DNA of 64,000 nt from Treponema_C sp050937815. GTDB lineage: Bacteria > Spirochaetota > Spirochaetia > Treponematales > Treponemataceae. Below the pieces are notes generated by a model, which was not told the DNA's origin, ran no database searches, and saw nothing but the letters and a program-made list of their open reading frames with translations. The translations under genes and the position numbers were made by a program. Shown piece after piece: positions 43,212-52,753 of this stretch. Positions within the stretch are counted from its first letter, which is position 1; every line of letters starts with the position of its first letter. The stretch spans positions 1 through 64,000 of the forward strand of contig NZ_JACDIJ010000008.1 of NCBI RefSeq assembly GCF_050937815.1, read 5' to 3'.

Positions 43212-43705
43212 TCGATTTCAATTATGTTATAAGTCAGTACAAAAGAATCCCGTTAAACAAGATTCACCGCATACTGTCGGTGTGCGCGATTTTTTCGTTT
43301 GTTTTATCCTTTACATTATATCTTATTTTTTATCCGGGAACGAAAAAACTTTTACTGTTCGAATCCTTGGATAAAAACGGTGTTTATGCCGAAAACTGTT
43401 TTATTCCCCGCAAGCCGGTGCAGTCGTCTTTAATGTATTTTACCGAAGAACTTTTAGCCGGGCCTAAAAACGACAGATACCGTCCCCTGTTTCCGGCCGG
43501 TACTAAGATTTTATCCTTTTTTAAAGGAAAGGACGGAACGCTTTATATTAACCTTAACGGAGAAGCCCTTTTACAAAAACGTACTTCATCGGAAACCGCG
43601 GCCGCTTGCAAACTGCTTGAACAAAACATACAAAAAAACTATAATTCGGCCGATAATATAATGATTGCGATTTTGGGGCATAAAGTATATGAATATACCG
43701 ATTAA
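43208..43705 (+). CDS. GerMN-domain membrane protein
   Basis: 165 residues, overlapping the amidase by 4 nt (ATGA). A membrane helix at ~24-45 is followed by a periplasmic GerMN-like domain: YFTEELLAGPKNDRYRPLFPAGTK and LYINLNGEALLQ. GerMN domains often accompany amidases in envelope or spore proteins. A joint peptidoglycan role with the upstream amidase is likely. Confidence 0.8.
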   Translation: MIDFNYVISQYKRIPLNKIHRILSVCAIFSFVLSFTLYLIFYPGTKKLLLFESLDKNGVYAENCFIPRKPVQSSLMYFTEELLAGPKNDRYRPLFPAGTKILSFFKGKDGTLYINLNGEALLQKRTSSETAAACKLLEQNIQKNYNSADNIMIAILGHKVYEYTD

Positions 43706-43729
43706 AATATGATTTTAGCAAAAAAACCG

Positions 43730-43758
43730 TTGACAAAAGCCGGTATAAAGTATATTTT
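43730..43758 (+). promoter_or_regulatory. Strong sigma-70-type promoter of flaA
   Basis: TTGACA (43730-43735), a 17-nt spacer, TATTTT (43753-43758), with a leader of about 35 nt ending in AAAGGAG before ATG 43801. The consensus -35 and spacing fit a highly expressed structural gene. Confidence 0.75.
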
Positions 43759-43800
43759 ATATATACAAGGCTACATCATACTGTTTAAAAGGAGCTTTGA

Positions 43801-44850
43801 ATGAAGAGGTCTTTCGTTTTAGTGGCAATGGCATTCCTGTTGATAGGAAGCCTTGCTTTTGGTGAAAAAGCAGTTCTTATTGACTTTTCAAATCTTGAAC
43901 CGGATATTGTTGCTGATGAAAACGGTAATCCGACTATCAACAAAAGAACTGTTATGGATTTTTCGAAAATTTCATCAATACCCTTTGATGATACTCAAAA
44001 AGCGTTGATGCGTACTTCATTGGCTTTAACCGACTGGGAAGTTCAATTAAATTCTTCCGCACGGATTGTAGCCAATATGCAGCGTTCTATTGTCAAATCG
44101 GCTCCGGTTATCAACGGACCCTTTGCAGGCAAAAACGTTATGGGTATACGTATCGTATTCCCGACTGCACCCGTAAATGCAAACGCGCGCATACTGCCTG
44201 CTTTTGATATCCCCGCTTTTGAACCGATGGCCGATATTGATGAAAACGGTCAAGTTGTAGAAGGTTCGCAAAAGCCCAATGCATACCGCTTTAGAAAAAA
44301 CGGCGACGATCCCAACGGATACGGTGTATTGGACAATGTAGGAACCCTTAAATCGGTTTCTTTAACGACCTACGGTTATAACTATCCCCATGCGGTTTAC
44401 GTTTTACTTAAAGACAATGACAATGTAGAACGCCGCTACTATATGGGAACCCTTAATTTCGACGGATGGAAAAACCTGATTTGGAATAACCCCGATTACG
44501 TTACGGATATCCGCAACCGCGAAATTAAAGTATATCCTTTGTATCCGCGCGGACTTCCCTATGCCAAACTTTCCGGCATTTTGATTACCCGCGATGCGGC
44601 TCATGACGGCGGCGACTTTGTTGCCTACTTTAAGCAAATCGACGTTATCTACGATAAAGCCGTTGCTCAAACCGAACGCGATATTGCCGACGAAGATTTG
44701 TGGGGTATCGTAACCGAAAAAGAGCAAATCCGCCAAAGCATCGAAATGAGACGTTTCGGCGCACAGCAGGTTAACCGCTTTATTGAAAAGAGCAATCTTG
44801 CGAAGGAAGAAGGATTCACCGCTACGGTAACTCCTGCCGGCCAAGAATAA
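43801..44850 (+). CDS. flaA: Flagellar filament outer-layer protein FlaA
   Basis: 349 residues with a signal peptide (MKRSFVLVAMAFLLIGSLAF/GEKAV). The body matches the spirochaetal FlaA sheath protein: LIDFSNLEPDIV near the N-terminus, GIRIVFPTAPVNANARILPAF, YGVLDNVGTLKSVSLTTYGY and a charged C-terminal helix. It is secreted to the periplasm and coats the FlaB core of the periplasmic flagella. It is monocistronic: strong promoter upstream and terminator directly downstream. Confidence 0.95.
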   Translation: MKRSFVLVAMAFLLIGSLAFGEKAVLIDFSNLEPDIVADENGNPTINKRTVMDFSKISSIPFDDTQKALMRTSLALTDWEVQLNSSARIVANMQRSIVKSAPVINGPFAGKNVMGIRIVFPTAPVNANARILPAFDIPAFEPMADIDENGQVVEGSQKPNAYRFRKNGDDPNGYGVLDNVGTLKSVSLTTYGYNYPHAVYVLLKDNDNVERRYYMGTLNFDGWKNLIWNNPDYVTDIRNREIKVYPLYPRGLPYAKLSGILITRDAAHDGGDFVAYFKQIDVIYDKAVAQTERDIADEDLWGIVTEKEQIRQSIEMRRFGAQQVNRFIEKSNLAKEEGFTATVTPAGQE

Positions 44851-44859
44851 TCCGAATTG

Positions 44860-44890
44860 AAAAAGCTGTCCTTTCGGGGGCAGCTTTTTT
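44860..44890 (+). terminator. Rho-independent terminator of flaA
   Basis: AAAAAGCTGTCC pairs with GGGGGCAGCTTTTT around a short TTTC loop, followed by a T-run. An ATG at 44892 within the tail is not used as a start. Confidence 0.85.
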
Positions 44891-44918
44891 TATGTCGATG
44901 ATTTACGGGAAGCTTGCT

Positions 44919-46208
44919 ATGAGTGTACAAAAACAACCCGTATTTTACTCTAAAGAAGCGCTTAAACGCTTATATGAAAAATCCATGCCGAGTTTCAGTG
45001 CCGTACTTGAAACCGTGCAAACCGAATTAAAAAAAAATGTTTCCTGCGTTTCGACTCCCGCCTTTAAGTATCGGGTTAAAACTTTTAAAAGCTATTATCG
45101 CAAATTGGTAAAAATGCGTCCGACGCCTTCGCCGCTTATGCCCTTGCTCACCGATATTTTAGGTATACGGATTATTTGCTCGTTTCTTGAAGATATACGC
45201 ATTGTCGAAAAATACGTATTGGACACCTTTGACGTTTTTGAAGTCGAGCGAAAAGGCGCCGACCGCACATTCAGCGAATTCGGTTATGAATCGGTGCATA
45301 TTTTGGTACATATTCCTCAACCGGTATATGACGAGTGCGTTCCGCCCGATTTAAAAGACGCCTTTCAAGGACCATTGCTTTGTGAAATACAAATCCGCAC
45401 GATACTTCAAGATGCTTGGGCGGAAGTCGAGCATGAATTGGTTTATAAATCGGAATTTTCCCCCTTTGACCTTCCGCTCAGACGTAAACTGGCTTCTATG
45501 AACGCAATGCTCAGTCTTGCCGATATCGTTTTTCAGGAAATCAGAGATTATCAAAATAAACTGAATTCGGAATTGGATTTGCGCCGTTCGAGTTTTTACG
45601 GACAAGCGGATATTTTGTCGGCCGGAAAACTGGATGCCGGCGATGAAATAAATAAATCTTCACCGCTTTTAAAAGAATTGGGTAACGCTTCTCCCTATGT
45701 GCAGGGAACCGTAGACGATATGCTTTTGGAAGCCCTGCATTCCCATAATATCGGCGATTTGGATAAGGCAATAGATATTTATACGCGAATTTTGGATACG
45801 CAGGCGGCGGCAAATCCTATTGTGCTTTCCGTCATTTATAAACACCGCGGAATGGCGTATTTTGCACAAAACGACTATGAAAAAGCAAAAAAAGATTTTT
45901 TAACCAGCGTCGAAAAGGATGTAAACAATTATATGGCACTGTATTATGTAGGTATCATATACAGCGTTTTAAATGAAGAAAAACAAGCGCTTGTGTATTT
46001 TGACCGTGCTTTGGAAAAAAACGCCTATCAGCCGCACGTATATTACCGCAAAGCGCTTGCCTTGTTCCGCTTAAACCGCTTTGCGGAATCTTCACAAACT
46101 TTGGATATCGGTGTTTCTTTAGGATTAAAAGACAGTGAGTCTGTGCGTTTGCGTCGTTTGCTTGAAGAAAAACTGGATATAATGGATATAACAAACGGAA
46201 ATCGGTGA
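44919..46208 (+). CDS. RelA/SpoT-domain (alarmone synthetase-like) protein with TPR tail
   Basis: 429 residues from ATG 44919; ATG 44892 falls in the flaA terminator tail. The RelA/SpoT nucleotidyltransferase region at ~20-190 has RVKTFKSYYRKLVKM, DILGIRIICSF, FGYESVHILVHI and EIQIRTILQDAWAEVEHELVY, all matching the (p)ppGpp-synthetase fold. No HD hydrolase domain. The C-terminal half (~255-400) is TPR. This is not the long Rel/SpoT layout (HD-synth-TGS-ACT). It may make or bind alarmones with TPR-mediated control. Confidence 0.85.
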   Translation: MSVQKQPVFYSKEALKRLYEKSMPSFSAVLETVQTELKKNVSCVSTPAFKYRVKTFKSYYRKLVKMRPTPSPLMPLLTDILGIRIICSFLEDIRIVEKYVLDTFDVFEVERKGADRTFSEFGYESVHILVHIPQPVYDECVPPDLKDAFQGPLLCEIQIRTILQDAWAEVEHELVYKSEFSPFDLPLRRKLASMNAMLSLADIVFQEIRDYQNKLNSELDLRRSSFYGQADILSAGKLDAGDEINKSSPLLKELGNASPYVQGTVDDMLLEALHSHNIGDLDKAIDIYTRILDTQAAANPIVLSVIYKHRGMAYFAQNDYEKAKKDFLTSVEKDVNNYMALYYVGIIYSVLNEEKQALVYFDRALEKNAYQPHVYYRKALALFRLNRFAESSQTLDIGVSLGLKDSESVRLRRLLEEKLDIMDITNGNR

Positions 46209-46403
46209 AAATTTGATTTTTTTTATGCAATTTTATTTGTCTTTAAAGCATAATCATGAAAAAATCTTTTTTTTATGTTATACTAATAGGGTACGGATTT
46301 TTCCGTATATGTCGTATAACTGCAAAGTATCGGCAGCTTAGAATCCTTATGAGGATTTTTAAACTACGTATTCCGGAAAACGGAATTACAGGAGGTAAAA
46401 TAT
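46209..46403 (+). promoter_or_regulatory. Promoter and structured leader of the SUMF1/Dpp operon
   Basis: A -10-like TATACT lies at 46280-46285 (the -35 is weak). Two short hairpins follow in the leader: AATCCT/AGGATT near 46331-46345 and ATTCCG/CGGAAT near 46370-46386. ACAGGAGG sits before ATG 46404. The hairpins could affect expression, but no known riboswitch is recognised. Confidence 0.4.
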
Positions 46404-48026
46404 ATGGGTAAGTCAATAAAACGCAATCGTTTTTTGATTCTTTTGTTTTTTGTTTTTTTTATCTTCGGCACTGTAACTGCTTTTGCCAAAAAACCGAAGT
46501 CCGCACTTGTAAAGCAAGAAGAAGGCTATTACTACGGTTTCGGTAAGGGGGCAACCCTTGAAGAGGCGGAACTTGCAGGAAAACGCGATCTGGTGGAAAG
46601 CGCTTTAACCGCAACATTGCGTGCGGCTAATCCCAAAGCTTCCAGAATTTCGGTGAGCGACGAGTCGGTAAAAGCCCGCCTTGCGGATCTTAAACCCTTT
46701 TCGAAATCGAAACCGAAAGAAGCTCCTGCCGTCACATATCGAATAAAAATTGTCGATTGGGATAAAAGAGAAAAAGCGTATGCGGATAATCTTCGAAACG
46801 ATTTGACTGCCCGTTTCAATGCAGCACAAGGTAAAAGCGGCGCTGCCGATAAAATAAAGGGCGCTATTGACATTCTTGCCGAACTGATTGCCGAGGGCGA
46901 AACGGAATTGCTTACCGCTAAAGAATCGGGTACCGAATTGTTTGCACACAGACTCGAAGCTTTTTGTGTGCAAGTAAGCAAAAAACTTGTTATTACTTTT
47001 TCAATAAAAGACGGTTTTGTAAATCCGTCTACAAGCTTTTCTGTAAAAGTTACCGATACGTCGGATAATGCCGTTGCAGGCGTTCCTCTTTCGGTTATAT
47101 GGGAAATTGCCGACCTTCCGTCGGATGCCGCAGCGACTGACGTGCCGGAAGTTCGTTCTTCCGGTAAAACGGATGCACTCGGATATGCGACAATCGATTA
47201 TCCGGTTTCCGAAGATTACCGCAATCGTCCGGTAATTTTGAATGTTGCAACGTCTTTTGCACAGTTTCTTCCCTCTTCGGCCGCACTTAAAAAAGCGGAT
47301 ACGCAAAGTTCGGTTGACGCCTATTATGTGCACGTTGACGATATGGATGCCGCATACCCGTCCGTTTTTGTTTCCGAAGGCGAATTTAATGCCGGTGCCG
47401 TTGCACAGGATACCCGCGCAGGAAAAAAAGAAGCTTCGCGCCTTGTTTCTACGGCTTCTTACGCCATAGATGTGTATCCGGTTACAAATGCACGTTATGC
47501 GGCTTTCCTGCATATAACGCGTGCCGAAAACATTCCGGAATACTTTTATAACAACGATTTTAACCAAGGAAGTCAGCCCGTTGTCGGATTGACTGTCGAA
47601 GAAGCGGAAGCTTATGCGGCCTGGTTGTCGGAACAAACGGGTTTTACATACCGCTTGCCGACTGAAGAAGAGTGGGAAAAAGCTGCCCGCGCAGGTACGG
47701 AAACCGTATATCCGTGGGGAGATGACAGTCCTGCCGCCGAAAAAAAAGCCAATTACAAGGGTAACGGTACCTTTACTGCGCCCTCTCCGGTCGGTTCGTT
47801 TGAAAACGGTAAAAACGCCTGGGGGCTTGCCGATATGGCCGGCAACGTATGGGAATGGACGGCGTCCGTACACGGTATTGACGGTGAATCGAATCTTCGC
47901 ACCGTTAAAGGCGGTTCTTGGATGGACGGTCCGGTTGAACTGCGTATTTCCAATTTCCGTAATATCGATGCACAAAACGGATATACCGATGTCGGTTTCC
48001 GTTTGGTTAAGGAGGTTTCAGAATGA
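46404..48026 (+). CDS. Exported SUMF1/FGE-like protein with N-terminal LPP20-like region
   Basis: 540 residues with a signal peptide (FLILLFFVFFIFGTVTAFA). Residues ~45-75 (YYGFGKGATLEEAELAGKRD) resemble an LPP20-type domain, followed by a beta-sandwich region (~215-300). The C-terminal ~230 residues are an FGE-sulfatase fold: VYPVTNARYAAFL, YRLPTEEEWEKAARAGTETV, LADMAGNVWEWTAS, VKGGSWMDG, VGFRLV. Formylglycine-generating activity needs a Cys pair, which is not visible, so it is more likely a binding or structural member. It is first in a six-gene operon with an ABC transporter. Confidence 0.82.
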   Translation: MGKSIKRNRFLILLFFVFFIFGTVTAFAKKPKSALVKQEEGYYYGFGKGATLEEAELAGKRDLVESALTATLRAANPKASRISVSDESVKARLADLKPFSKSKPKEAPAVTYRIKIVDWDKREKAYADNLRNDLTARFNAAQGKSGAADKIKGAIDILAELIAEGETELLTAKESGTELFAHRLEAFCVQVSKKLVITFSIKDGFVNPSTSFSVKVTDTSDNAVAGVPLSVIWEIADLPSDAAATDVPEVRSSGKTDALGYATIDYPVSEDYRNRPVILNVATSFAQFLPSSAALKKADTQSSVDAYYVHVDDMDAAYPSVFVSEGEFNAGAVAQDTRAGKKEASRLVSTASYAIDVYPVTNARYAAFLHITRAENIPEYFYNNDFNQGSQPVVGLTVEEAEAYAAWLSEQTGFTYRLPTEEEWEKAARAGTETVYPWGDDSPAAEKKANYKGNGTFTAPSPVGSFENGKNAWGLADMAGNVWEWTASVHGIDGESNLRTVKGGSWMDGPVELRISNFRNIDAQNGYTDVGFRLVKEVSE

Positions 48027-49477
48027 AAAAAAAATATGGAATTATAATTTCGGTACTTGCTTTTGCAGCCGTTATATTTATGTCTTGTGCCACTGTGGAC
48101 GAGATTCCGCCGGACGAACGGGCGCTTGCCGCCGGTATACAAGCTTGGCACGAACGCGAACCGGCTGATGCGGCCGTATATTGGAATGAAATTCAAGATG
48201 AAAAACTCAAAAAGAAATATCTTGGTTATATCGATTTGTATAAAGCCGGCGCCGAATCGCTCAATAAAACCGATTCGATAAAAGCTTCAAACGAAACAAA
48301 ATTACGCGAAGCGTGTAATAAAGCAATTGAAAAATTTTCGGCCATCGACCCTGCTCTTAAACTTCCGACGGAGGTAGCGGAAAAAGGAGCAGCCGTTTCG
48401 GCAAAGTGTATCAAAAGTTTGGTAACTTCAGGTAAAGTGACCGCCGCGCGCAAAATGCATGAATCCGCAACGAAAGTGTTCGGAAGCAGCGACGAACTTG
48501 CCGAAGTACATAAGGAAATCGAAATTGTAAGTTCGTTATACAAAAAAAAGTCGAACCTCGATTCGCAGGCGGAAAGCATTGCATCCGTTGAATCGTTTGA
48601 AGATAAGGTAGCCGCTTACGATAAGGTAATTGCGTCTTATGCATCGGCGGAAAAAGAAATTAATTCCGCTGCGGCCAATGCGGGCCTTGCAAAAAGTACC
48701 GCCCTTGCTCCGAATATGCGTGTTTTAAGAAAAGCCCGCCAAGACCTTACGGTTAGTCGCGCAGCCCTTATCCGCGAGCGTGCATACGACTATAAAAACA
48801 AAATCAATGAAGAATTTGCACGTACGCCGGAAAATGCCGAAAGCGGAAAAATGTCTCTTGAAGACATTCTTGCACATCATAAATCGATAGAAAAAAATAT
48901 CGATGTCATATATCAAGACTTGCTCGGTTTTGCATCGAAATATCCGAACGATATCGGTCAGGATATAATCGACGATATAAACGCGCAAAAAAAGGATCTT
49001 GAAGCTAAAATAGCACAGGTAAATGCGGAAATTCGTACCGCACAGGAAATTGCAAGCCGCGGAAAGGTTGTTATACCGCTTATAATAGGGCTTTTTAACC
49101 CCGATCCCCGTTCGACGGCAGAAAGTAAAAGAAGCCGCCCTGCAAAATTCAGCGCTTCAAATGTAAAAAAAGACGAGTACTGGTGGGGTATGGTTTCGAT
49201 TCCCCGCGGTCAAATGAACGACTTGGTAATTACTTTAAAAGATAACCGTACTGTCCGTGCCTTTGCCGAAAATACAAAAAGCGGTAAATTGATCGAAAAA
49301 AACAAAATGAAAGATTTAATTAACCGCAGTTACAAGGTAGGTAATTCGTGGCCGATTCTCAATGCGGGAAGTCAATTAACAAGCGATAAATATTTTTTTG
49401 AAGTTCAAAAAGGCAAAACTCCGGATTATTCGGGAGAAGTAGTCGTGTATAGTTCGTTTATTGTGAGGATGCGTTAA
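48023..49477 (+). CDS. Helical lipoprotein of unknown function
   Basis: 484 residues, 4-nt overlap with the previous gene. The lipoprotein signal ends at AVIFMSC (Cys ~22). The mature protein is largely helical and coiled-coil-like (LDSQAESIASVESFEDKVAAYD), with a beta-rich C-terminal ~120 residues (YWWGMVSIPRGQMNDLVITL) that may form a small domain. Unrecognised family. Overlapping starts along the run imply that this protein, the SUMF1-like protein and the transporter act together at the inner membrane or periplasm. Confidence 0.72.
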   Translation: MKKKYGIIISVLAFAAVIFMSCATVDEIPPDERALAAGIQAWHEREPADAAVYWNEIQDEKLKKKYLGYIDLYKAGAESLNKTDSIKASNETKLREACNKAIEKFSAIDPALKLPTEVAEKGAAVSAKCIKSLVTSGKVTAARKMHESATKVFGSSDELAEVHKEIEIVSSLYKKKSNLDSQAESIASVESFEDKVAAYDKVIASYASAEKEINSAAANAGLAKSTALAPNMRVLRKARQDLTVSRAALIRERAYDYKNKINEEFARTPENAESGKMSLEDILAHHKSIEKNIDVIYQDLLGFASKYPNDIGQDIIDDINAQKKDLEAKIAQVNAEIRTAQEIASRGKVVIPLIIGLFNPDPRSTAESKRSRPAKFSASNVKKDEYWWGMVSIPRGQMNDLVITLKDNRTVRAFAENTKSGKLIEKNKMKDLINRSYKVGNSWPILNAGSQLTSDKYFFEVQKGKTPDYSGEVVVYSSFIVRMR

Positions 49478-51069
49478 TGAAAATGAATAAAAAAAGCATT
49501 ATAGTTATTGTTGCCGTCTGTCTTATTGTTTTAGGCTCTGCCGGTGCATTTGTAATTTGGAAAGCTCAACCGAAGGGGGTGATGGTTGCCGTATCGACCT
49601 TGCCGGATTCCCTTAATCCCGTTTTGGAGCAAAATACTTCCGGCTTAAATGCCGACGAGCTGTTATTCGACGGTCTTGTCAATTTTGAAGTGGACGAGCA
49701 AAGCGGTTCGTTGTATTCGGAGCTTGCTCTTGCCGAAAGTATCGTGCAGGATTCGGTAAATAAAAAAACATATACGGTATTGCTGCGCGATGTAATGTGG
49801 CACGACGGAACTCCGCTTACCGCAAGTGACGTTGAATATTCGTTTGCCGCTTATACGGATGAAAATAATGATTCTCCTAAGCGCGACTATCTTATGTCCT
49901 TTATTAAAAGTGTTACCGCTGTTGACGATAAAACGGTAACGGTTGAATTTATCAACCCCATACCCGAATTCCGCGCTTATCCGGTGCTTACCTTTAAGAT
50001 TGTTCCGTCAAAATATAACGGACAAAATATGCAAGTAAATATGCGCTCCGGTGAAAACGAACGCAAATTTGCTACGGCACCGGTCGGAACGGGACCGTTT
50101 AAATTGGCGGATTGGGAAATCGGTAAATGGGTTACCTTTGAGGCAAACGGTACATATTTTAAGCATAAGCCCCAGGCAAGCAATTTGGTGATGAAGCGCG
50201 TAATAGATCCGATTATTCGTATAAACGAAATGCGCAAGGGACGCATTAATTTGATTCTTGAAACGAATCCGATGGATCGCGCCGATGTTGAAAAAATCCC
50301 CAATGTGGATGTCAATTCATATATGCCGTATGCGTTTTATCAAGTTGCAATTAACACCAAACTGTTCCCCAATGCCGAAGGCCGCCAAGCGATGGCTCGG
50401 GCACTTGATAAGAAAGCTCTTATTCCGTCGATTACGGATAAGGATTCGGGAGTGATTTTAAACTACGGCCCGTTCCCGTCGAATCTTTTTGCGTCCAATA
50501 TTCCCGAATATGTAAACAAACCGATGCCTAATTTTCTTCCCTTTAATGCGAAAGAAGCTAAAAAACTTGCTTCCGCAGGCGGAATCAGCGGTCAAAATGC
50601 GATTCTTTTGTTTCCCGATTCAATGGGCGAATTCGGTGCAAAGATGGCCGACGGTCTTGTAAAACAATTTGCCGAAATCGGCTTAAATGTCGAAGCAAAG
50701 CGTACCGGTGATAAGGTTTTTAATCGTATGGTATATACCGAAAAATCGTATGAACTTGCCCTTATGTACTGTGAAGGCTTTGATAACCTCTATTCGAGTT
50801 TGGGCGATTGGTACCGCTCCAAAGGTTCGCATAATATTACCGGCGTAGCGGACAGCAAATTGAACGGACTGTTCGATGCATGGGAAAAAGAAATTGTTAC
50901 GTCAAATTGGATTGATTTAACGCTTCAAATCGATAAGCGAATTTGCGAACTGTCTCCGGCGCTGTTTTTATGTTCTTTGGAAAAAGACGTATATTCGCGC
51001 GGTTTAAGCAATGTTGCCATCGCTACGGATAATCCCTTTTTATCTGCAGAAAACTGGAAATTAAAGTAG
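49477..51069 (+). CDS. ABC transporter substrate-binding protein (Opp/Dpp class)
   Basis: 530 residues, overlapping the upstream stop by 1 nt. Family motifs: PDSLNPVLEQNTSGLNADELLFDGLV near the N-terminus, YTVLLRDVMWHDGTPLTASDV and APVGTGPFKLADWEIGKW. The N-terminus has a hydrophobic helix (SIIVIVAVCLIVLGSAGAFV) but no lipobox Cys, so it is probably membrane-anchored rather than lipidated. It captures oligopeptides or similar ligands for the permeases downstream. Confidence 0.88.
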   Translation: MKMNKKSIIVIVAVCLIVLGSAGAFVIWKAQPKGVMVAVSTLPDSLNPVLEQNTSGLNADELLFDGLVNFEVDEQSGSLYSELALAESIVQDSVNKKTYTVLLRDVMWHDGTPLTASDVEYSFAAYTDENNDSPKRDYLMSFIKSVTAVDDKTVTVEFINPIPEFRAYPVLTFKIVPSKYNGQNMQVNMRSGENERKFATAPVGTGPFKLADWEIGKWVTFEANGTYFKHKPQASNLVMKRVIDPIIRINEMRKGRINLILETNPMDRADVEKIPNVDVNSYMPYAFYQVAINTKLFPNAEGRQAMARALDKKALIPSITDKDSGVILNYGPFPSNLFASNIPEYVNKPMPNFLPFNAKEAKKLASAGGISGQNAILLFPDSMGEFGAKMADGLVKQFAEIGLNVEAKRTGDKVFNRMVYTEKSYELALMYCEGFDNLYSSLGDWYRSKGSHNITGVADSKLNGLFDAWEKEIVTSNWIDLTLQIDKRICELSPALFLCSLEKDVYSRGLSNVAIATDNPFLSAENWKLK

Positions 51070-51078
51070 GTCGGAGCG

Positions 51079-51963
51079 ATGCGGTTTTTACGTTTTTTAG
51101 TCAGAGAATTTATCATCCACGGCATTGTATTTGCCGTGGCCGGAACCTTAATTTTGTCGGCATTTTATTTGCTTTCAATCGGTGCCCCGGTTGAAAGCTA
51201 TGCCGAAGCGGCGCGTTCTTTCTTTTTGCTTATTACCGGTTCCGAAGATTTTTCCATTGCTCATCCGGGATTCAGCTCCGGTCAAATAATCGCTTCGGCA
51301 GCGGCCGTTTCGCTGCCGCTGACTTTATTGTCGCTTTTTATTTTGACCGTCATCGCCCTTTCAGCGTCGGCTTATGCCGTGACGGGGCGGTATTTGACCG
51401 AACATCATAAAAACCGCAAAGCGGAACGGTTCGGCGGATTTTTGAGTTCCGTTTTGTCCGTTTTTGCCGCGGTACCGCTGTTTGTCGGTTTTTGGGTGTT
51501 GGCCAATATATTCGGAAGCGATGCGCCCTTTATTGTTATTGCCCTTATTACGGTTGTACTCGGCGGGCTTTCATGGGATGCAACAAATTTTCTTAAGGCC
51601 GATATGCTCAATCAAGTTCATACAACTCATGCCGTTGTGTTTTCAACGCTCGGACACGGTTTGGGGCGCTTTTTTCCGTTGCCGGAAACGTATTCGGGGT
51701 ATCTTTTTTCTTCAAGTTTACCCCGCTTTATTCCGTATCTTGCGGGTAAGGTACCGGCTATTATCGGTTCGGTAACCATTGCCGAAATAGTATTTTCCTT
51801 CCCCGGACTCGGCAGTACCCTGCTTGACGCTTTGCTTGCAACCAACACCGATTTGCTTGTGGCTTCTGTTTTTATTCTTTTATGTGTAAATGCAGTTGTG
51901 GCCTTTCTTGTAAAAACTGTTTTGTTTTTGATTTATCCGAGATGGTATGAAAAAGCTATATAA
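51079..51963 (+). CDS. ABC transporter permease (DppB-like)
   Basis: 294 residues with about six membrane helices and the binding-protein-dependent permease EAA-type region (VHTTHAVVFSTLGHGLGRF ... LPRFIPYLAGKVPAIIGSVTIAEIVFSFPG). It forms the transmembrane pore with the next gene. It overlaps the following permease by 17 nt. Confidence 0.85.
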   Translation: MRFLRFLVREFIIHGIVFAVAGTLILSAFYLLSIGAPVESYAEAARSFFLLITGSEDFSIAHPGFSSGQIIASAAAVSLPLTLLSLFILTVIALSASAYAVTGRYLTEHHKNRKAERFGGFLSSVLSVFAAVPLFVGFWVLANIFGSDAPFIVIALITVVLGGLSWDATNFLKADMLNQVHTTHAVVFSTLGHGLGRFFPLPETYSGYLFSSSLPRFIPYLAGKVPAIIGSVTIAEIVFSFPGLGSTLLDALLATNTDLLVASVFILLCVNAVVAFLVKTVLFLIYPRWYEKAI

Positions 51964-52753
51964 TATTCTTAAAATCATATGTATTCTTATTTTAATGTCG
52001 CCCCTTGCATTGTCGTGGCTGCCGTCCGAATATTTCGGCAATTTTTTGCCTTCTGAAATTGCTGCGTCGGGCTTTTTTACTGCATTGTTTGCTTCTTTCC
52101 GCGAACTGTCGATTACGCTTGTAGCTACTATGCTTTTTGCAATGCTTATAAGCCTTATACTCGGTTATATAAGCGTTTTATGGATGCGGCTCGGACGGGC
52201 TTTTGCAAATATACTCAATGCCGTTCAGTCGATTCCTTCGATACTTGTAGCTCTTTTTTGTTACGCGCCGGTTTCGGGCTATCTTGCCCGCCATACGAAT
52301 GCGGCTTCGGCGTTGATGTCGCTTGTCGTGTTCGTACTTGCGGCAACGGTAACGACTTTGCCGGAAGCGGTAAGAAGCATTGCCATCCCGCTTATCGACT
52401 TGTATAACCGAAAATACAGCTTGTCTTTCCGTTCGTACGGTTTTACAAAAATGCGTATTCTTGTAGTGCTTATGAAAACCGCTTTAATGCGCAATACGTT
52501 TAAGCGGGTTGCCGCCGGTATTTTGCTTAAAACACTCGTTCTCGACTGTTCTTTCGGTTTTATTATTCAACTGGGTTTCGGAAGTTACGGAACGCCGGCT
52601 CACCTCAGCCCGGGGGCTTTAATAGCGGCTCACCGCGATGCGTTGTTTGAAGGCGGAAATCCTCTTCTGTTTTGGATTCCTTCAATTATGCTTATAAGTA
52701 TCAGCATTGCATTTTTAATTATGCTGAATAAGAAAAAGGGAGAAAATGCATGA
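51947..52753 (+). CDS. ABC transporter permease (DppC-like)
   Basis: 268 residues with about six membrane helices. The cytoplasmic loop IPLIDLYNRKYSLSFRSYGFTKMRIL is the ATPase contact segment, and LGFGSYGTPAHLSPGALIA matches the DppC end region. It pairs with the DppB-like permease; 4-nt overlap with the ATPase gene. Confidence 0.85.
   Translation: MKKLYNILKIICILILMSPLALSWLPSEYFGNFLPSEIAASGFFTALFASFRELSITLVATMLFAMLISLILGYISVLWMRLGRAFANILNAVQSIPSILVALFCYAPVSGYLARHTNAASALMSLVVFVLAATVTTLPEAVRSIAIPLIDLYNRKYSLSFRSYGFTKMRILVVLMKTALMRNTFKRVAAGILLKTLVLDCSFGFIIQLGFGSYGTPAHLSPGALIAAHRDALFEGGNPLLFWIPSIMLISISIAFLIMLNKKKGENA

Noticed and set aside
47001..47975. 324-codon minus-strand frame
   Set aside because: It lies fully inside the SUMF1-like gene in reverse and shows no signal or family motif. 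It is a shadow of the coding strand.
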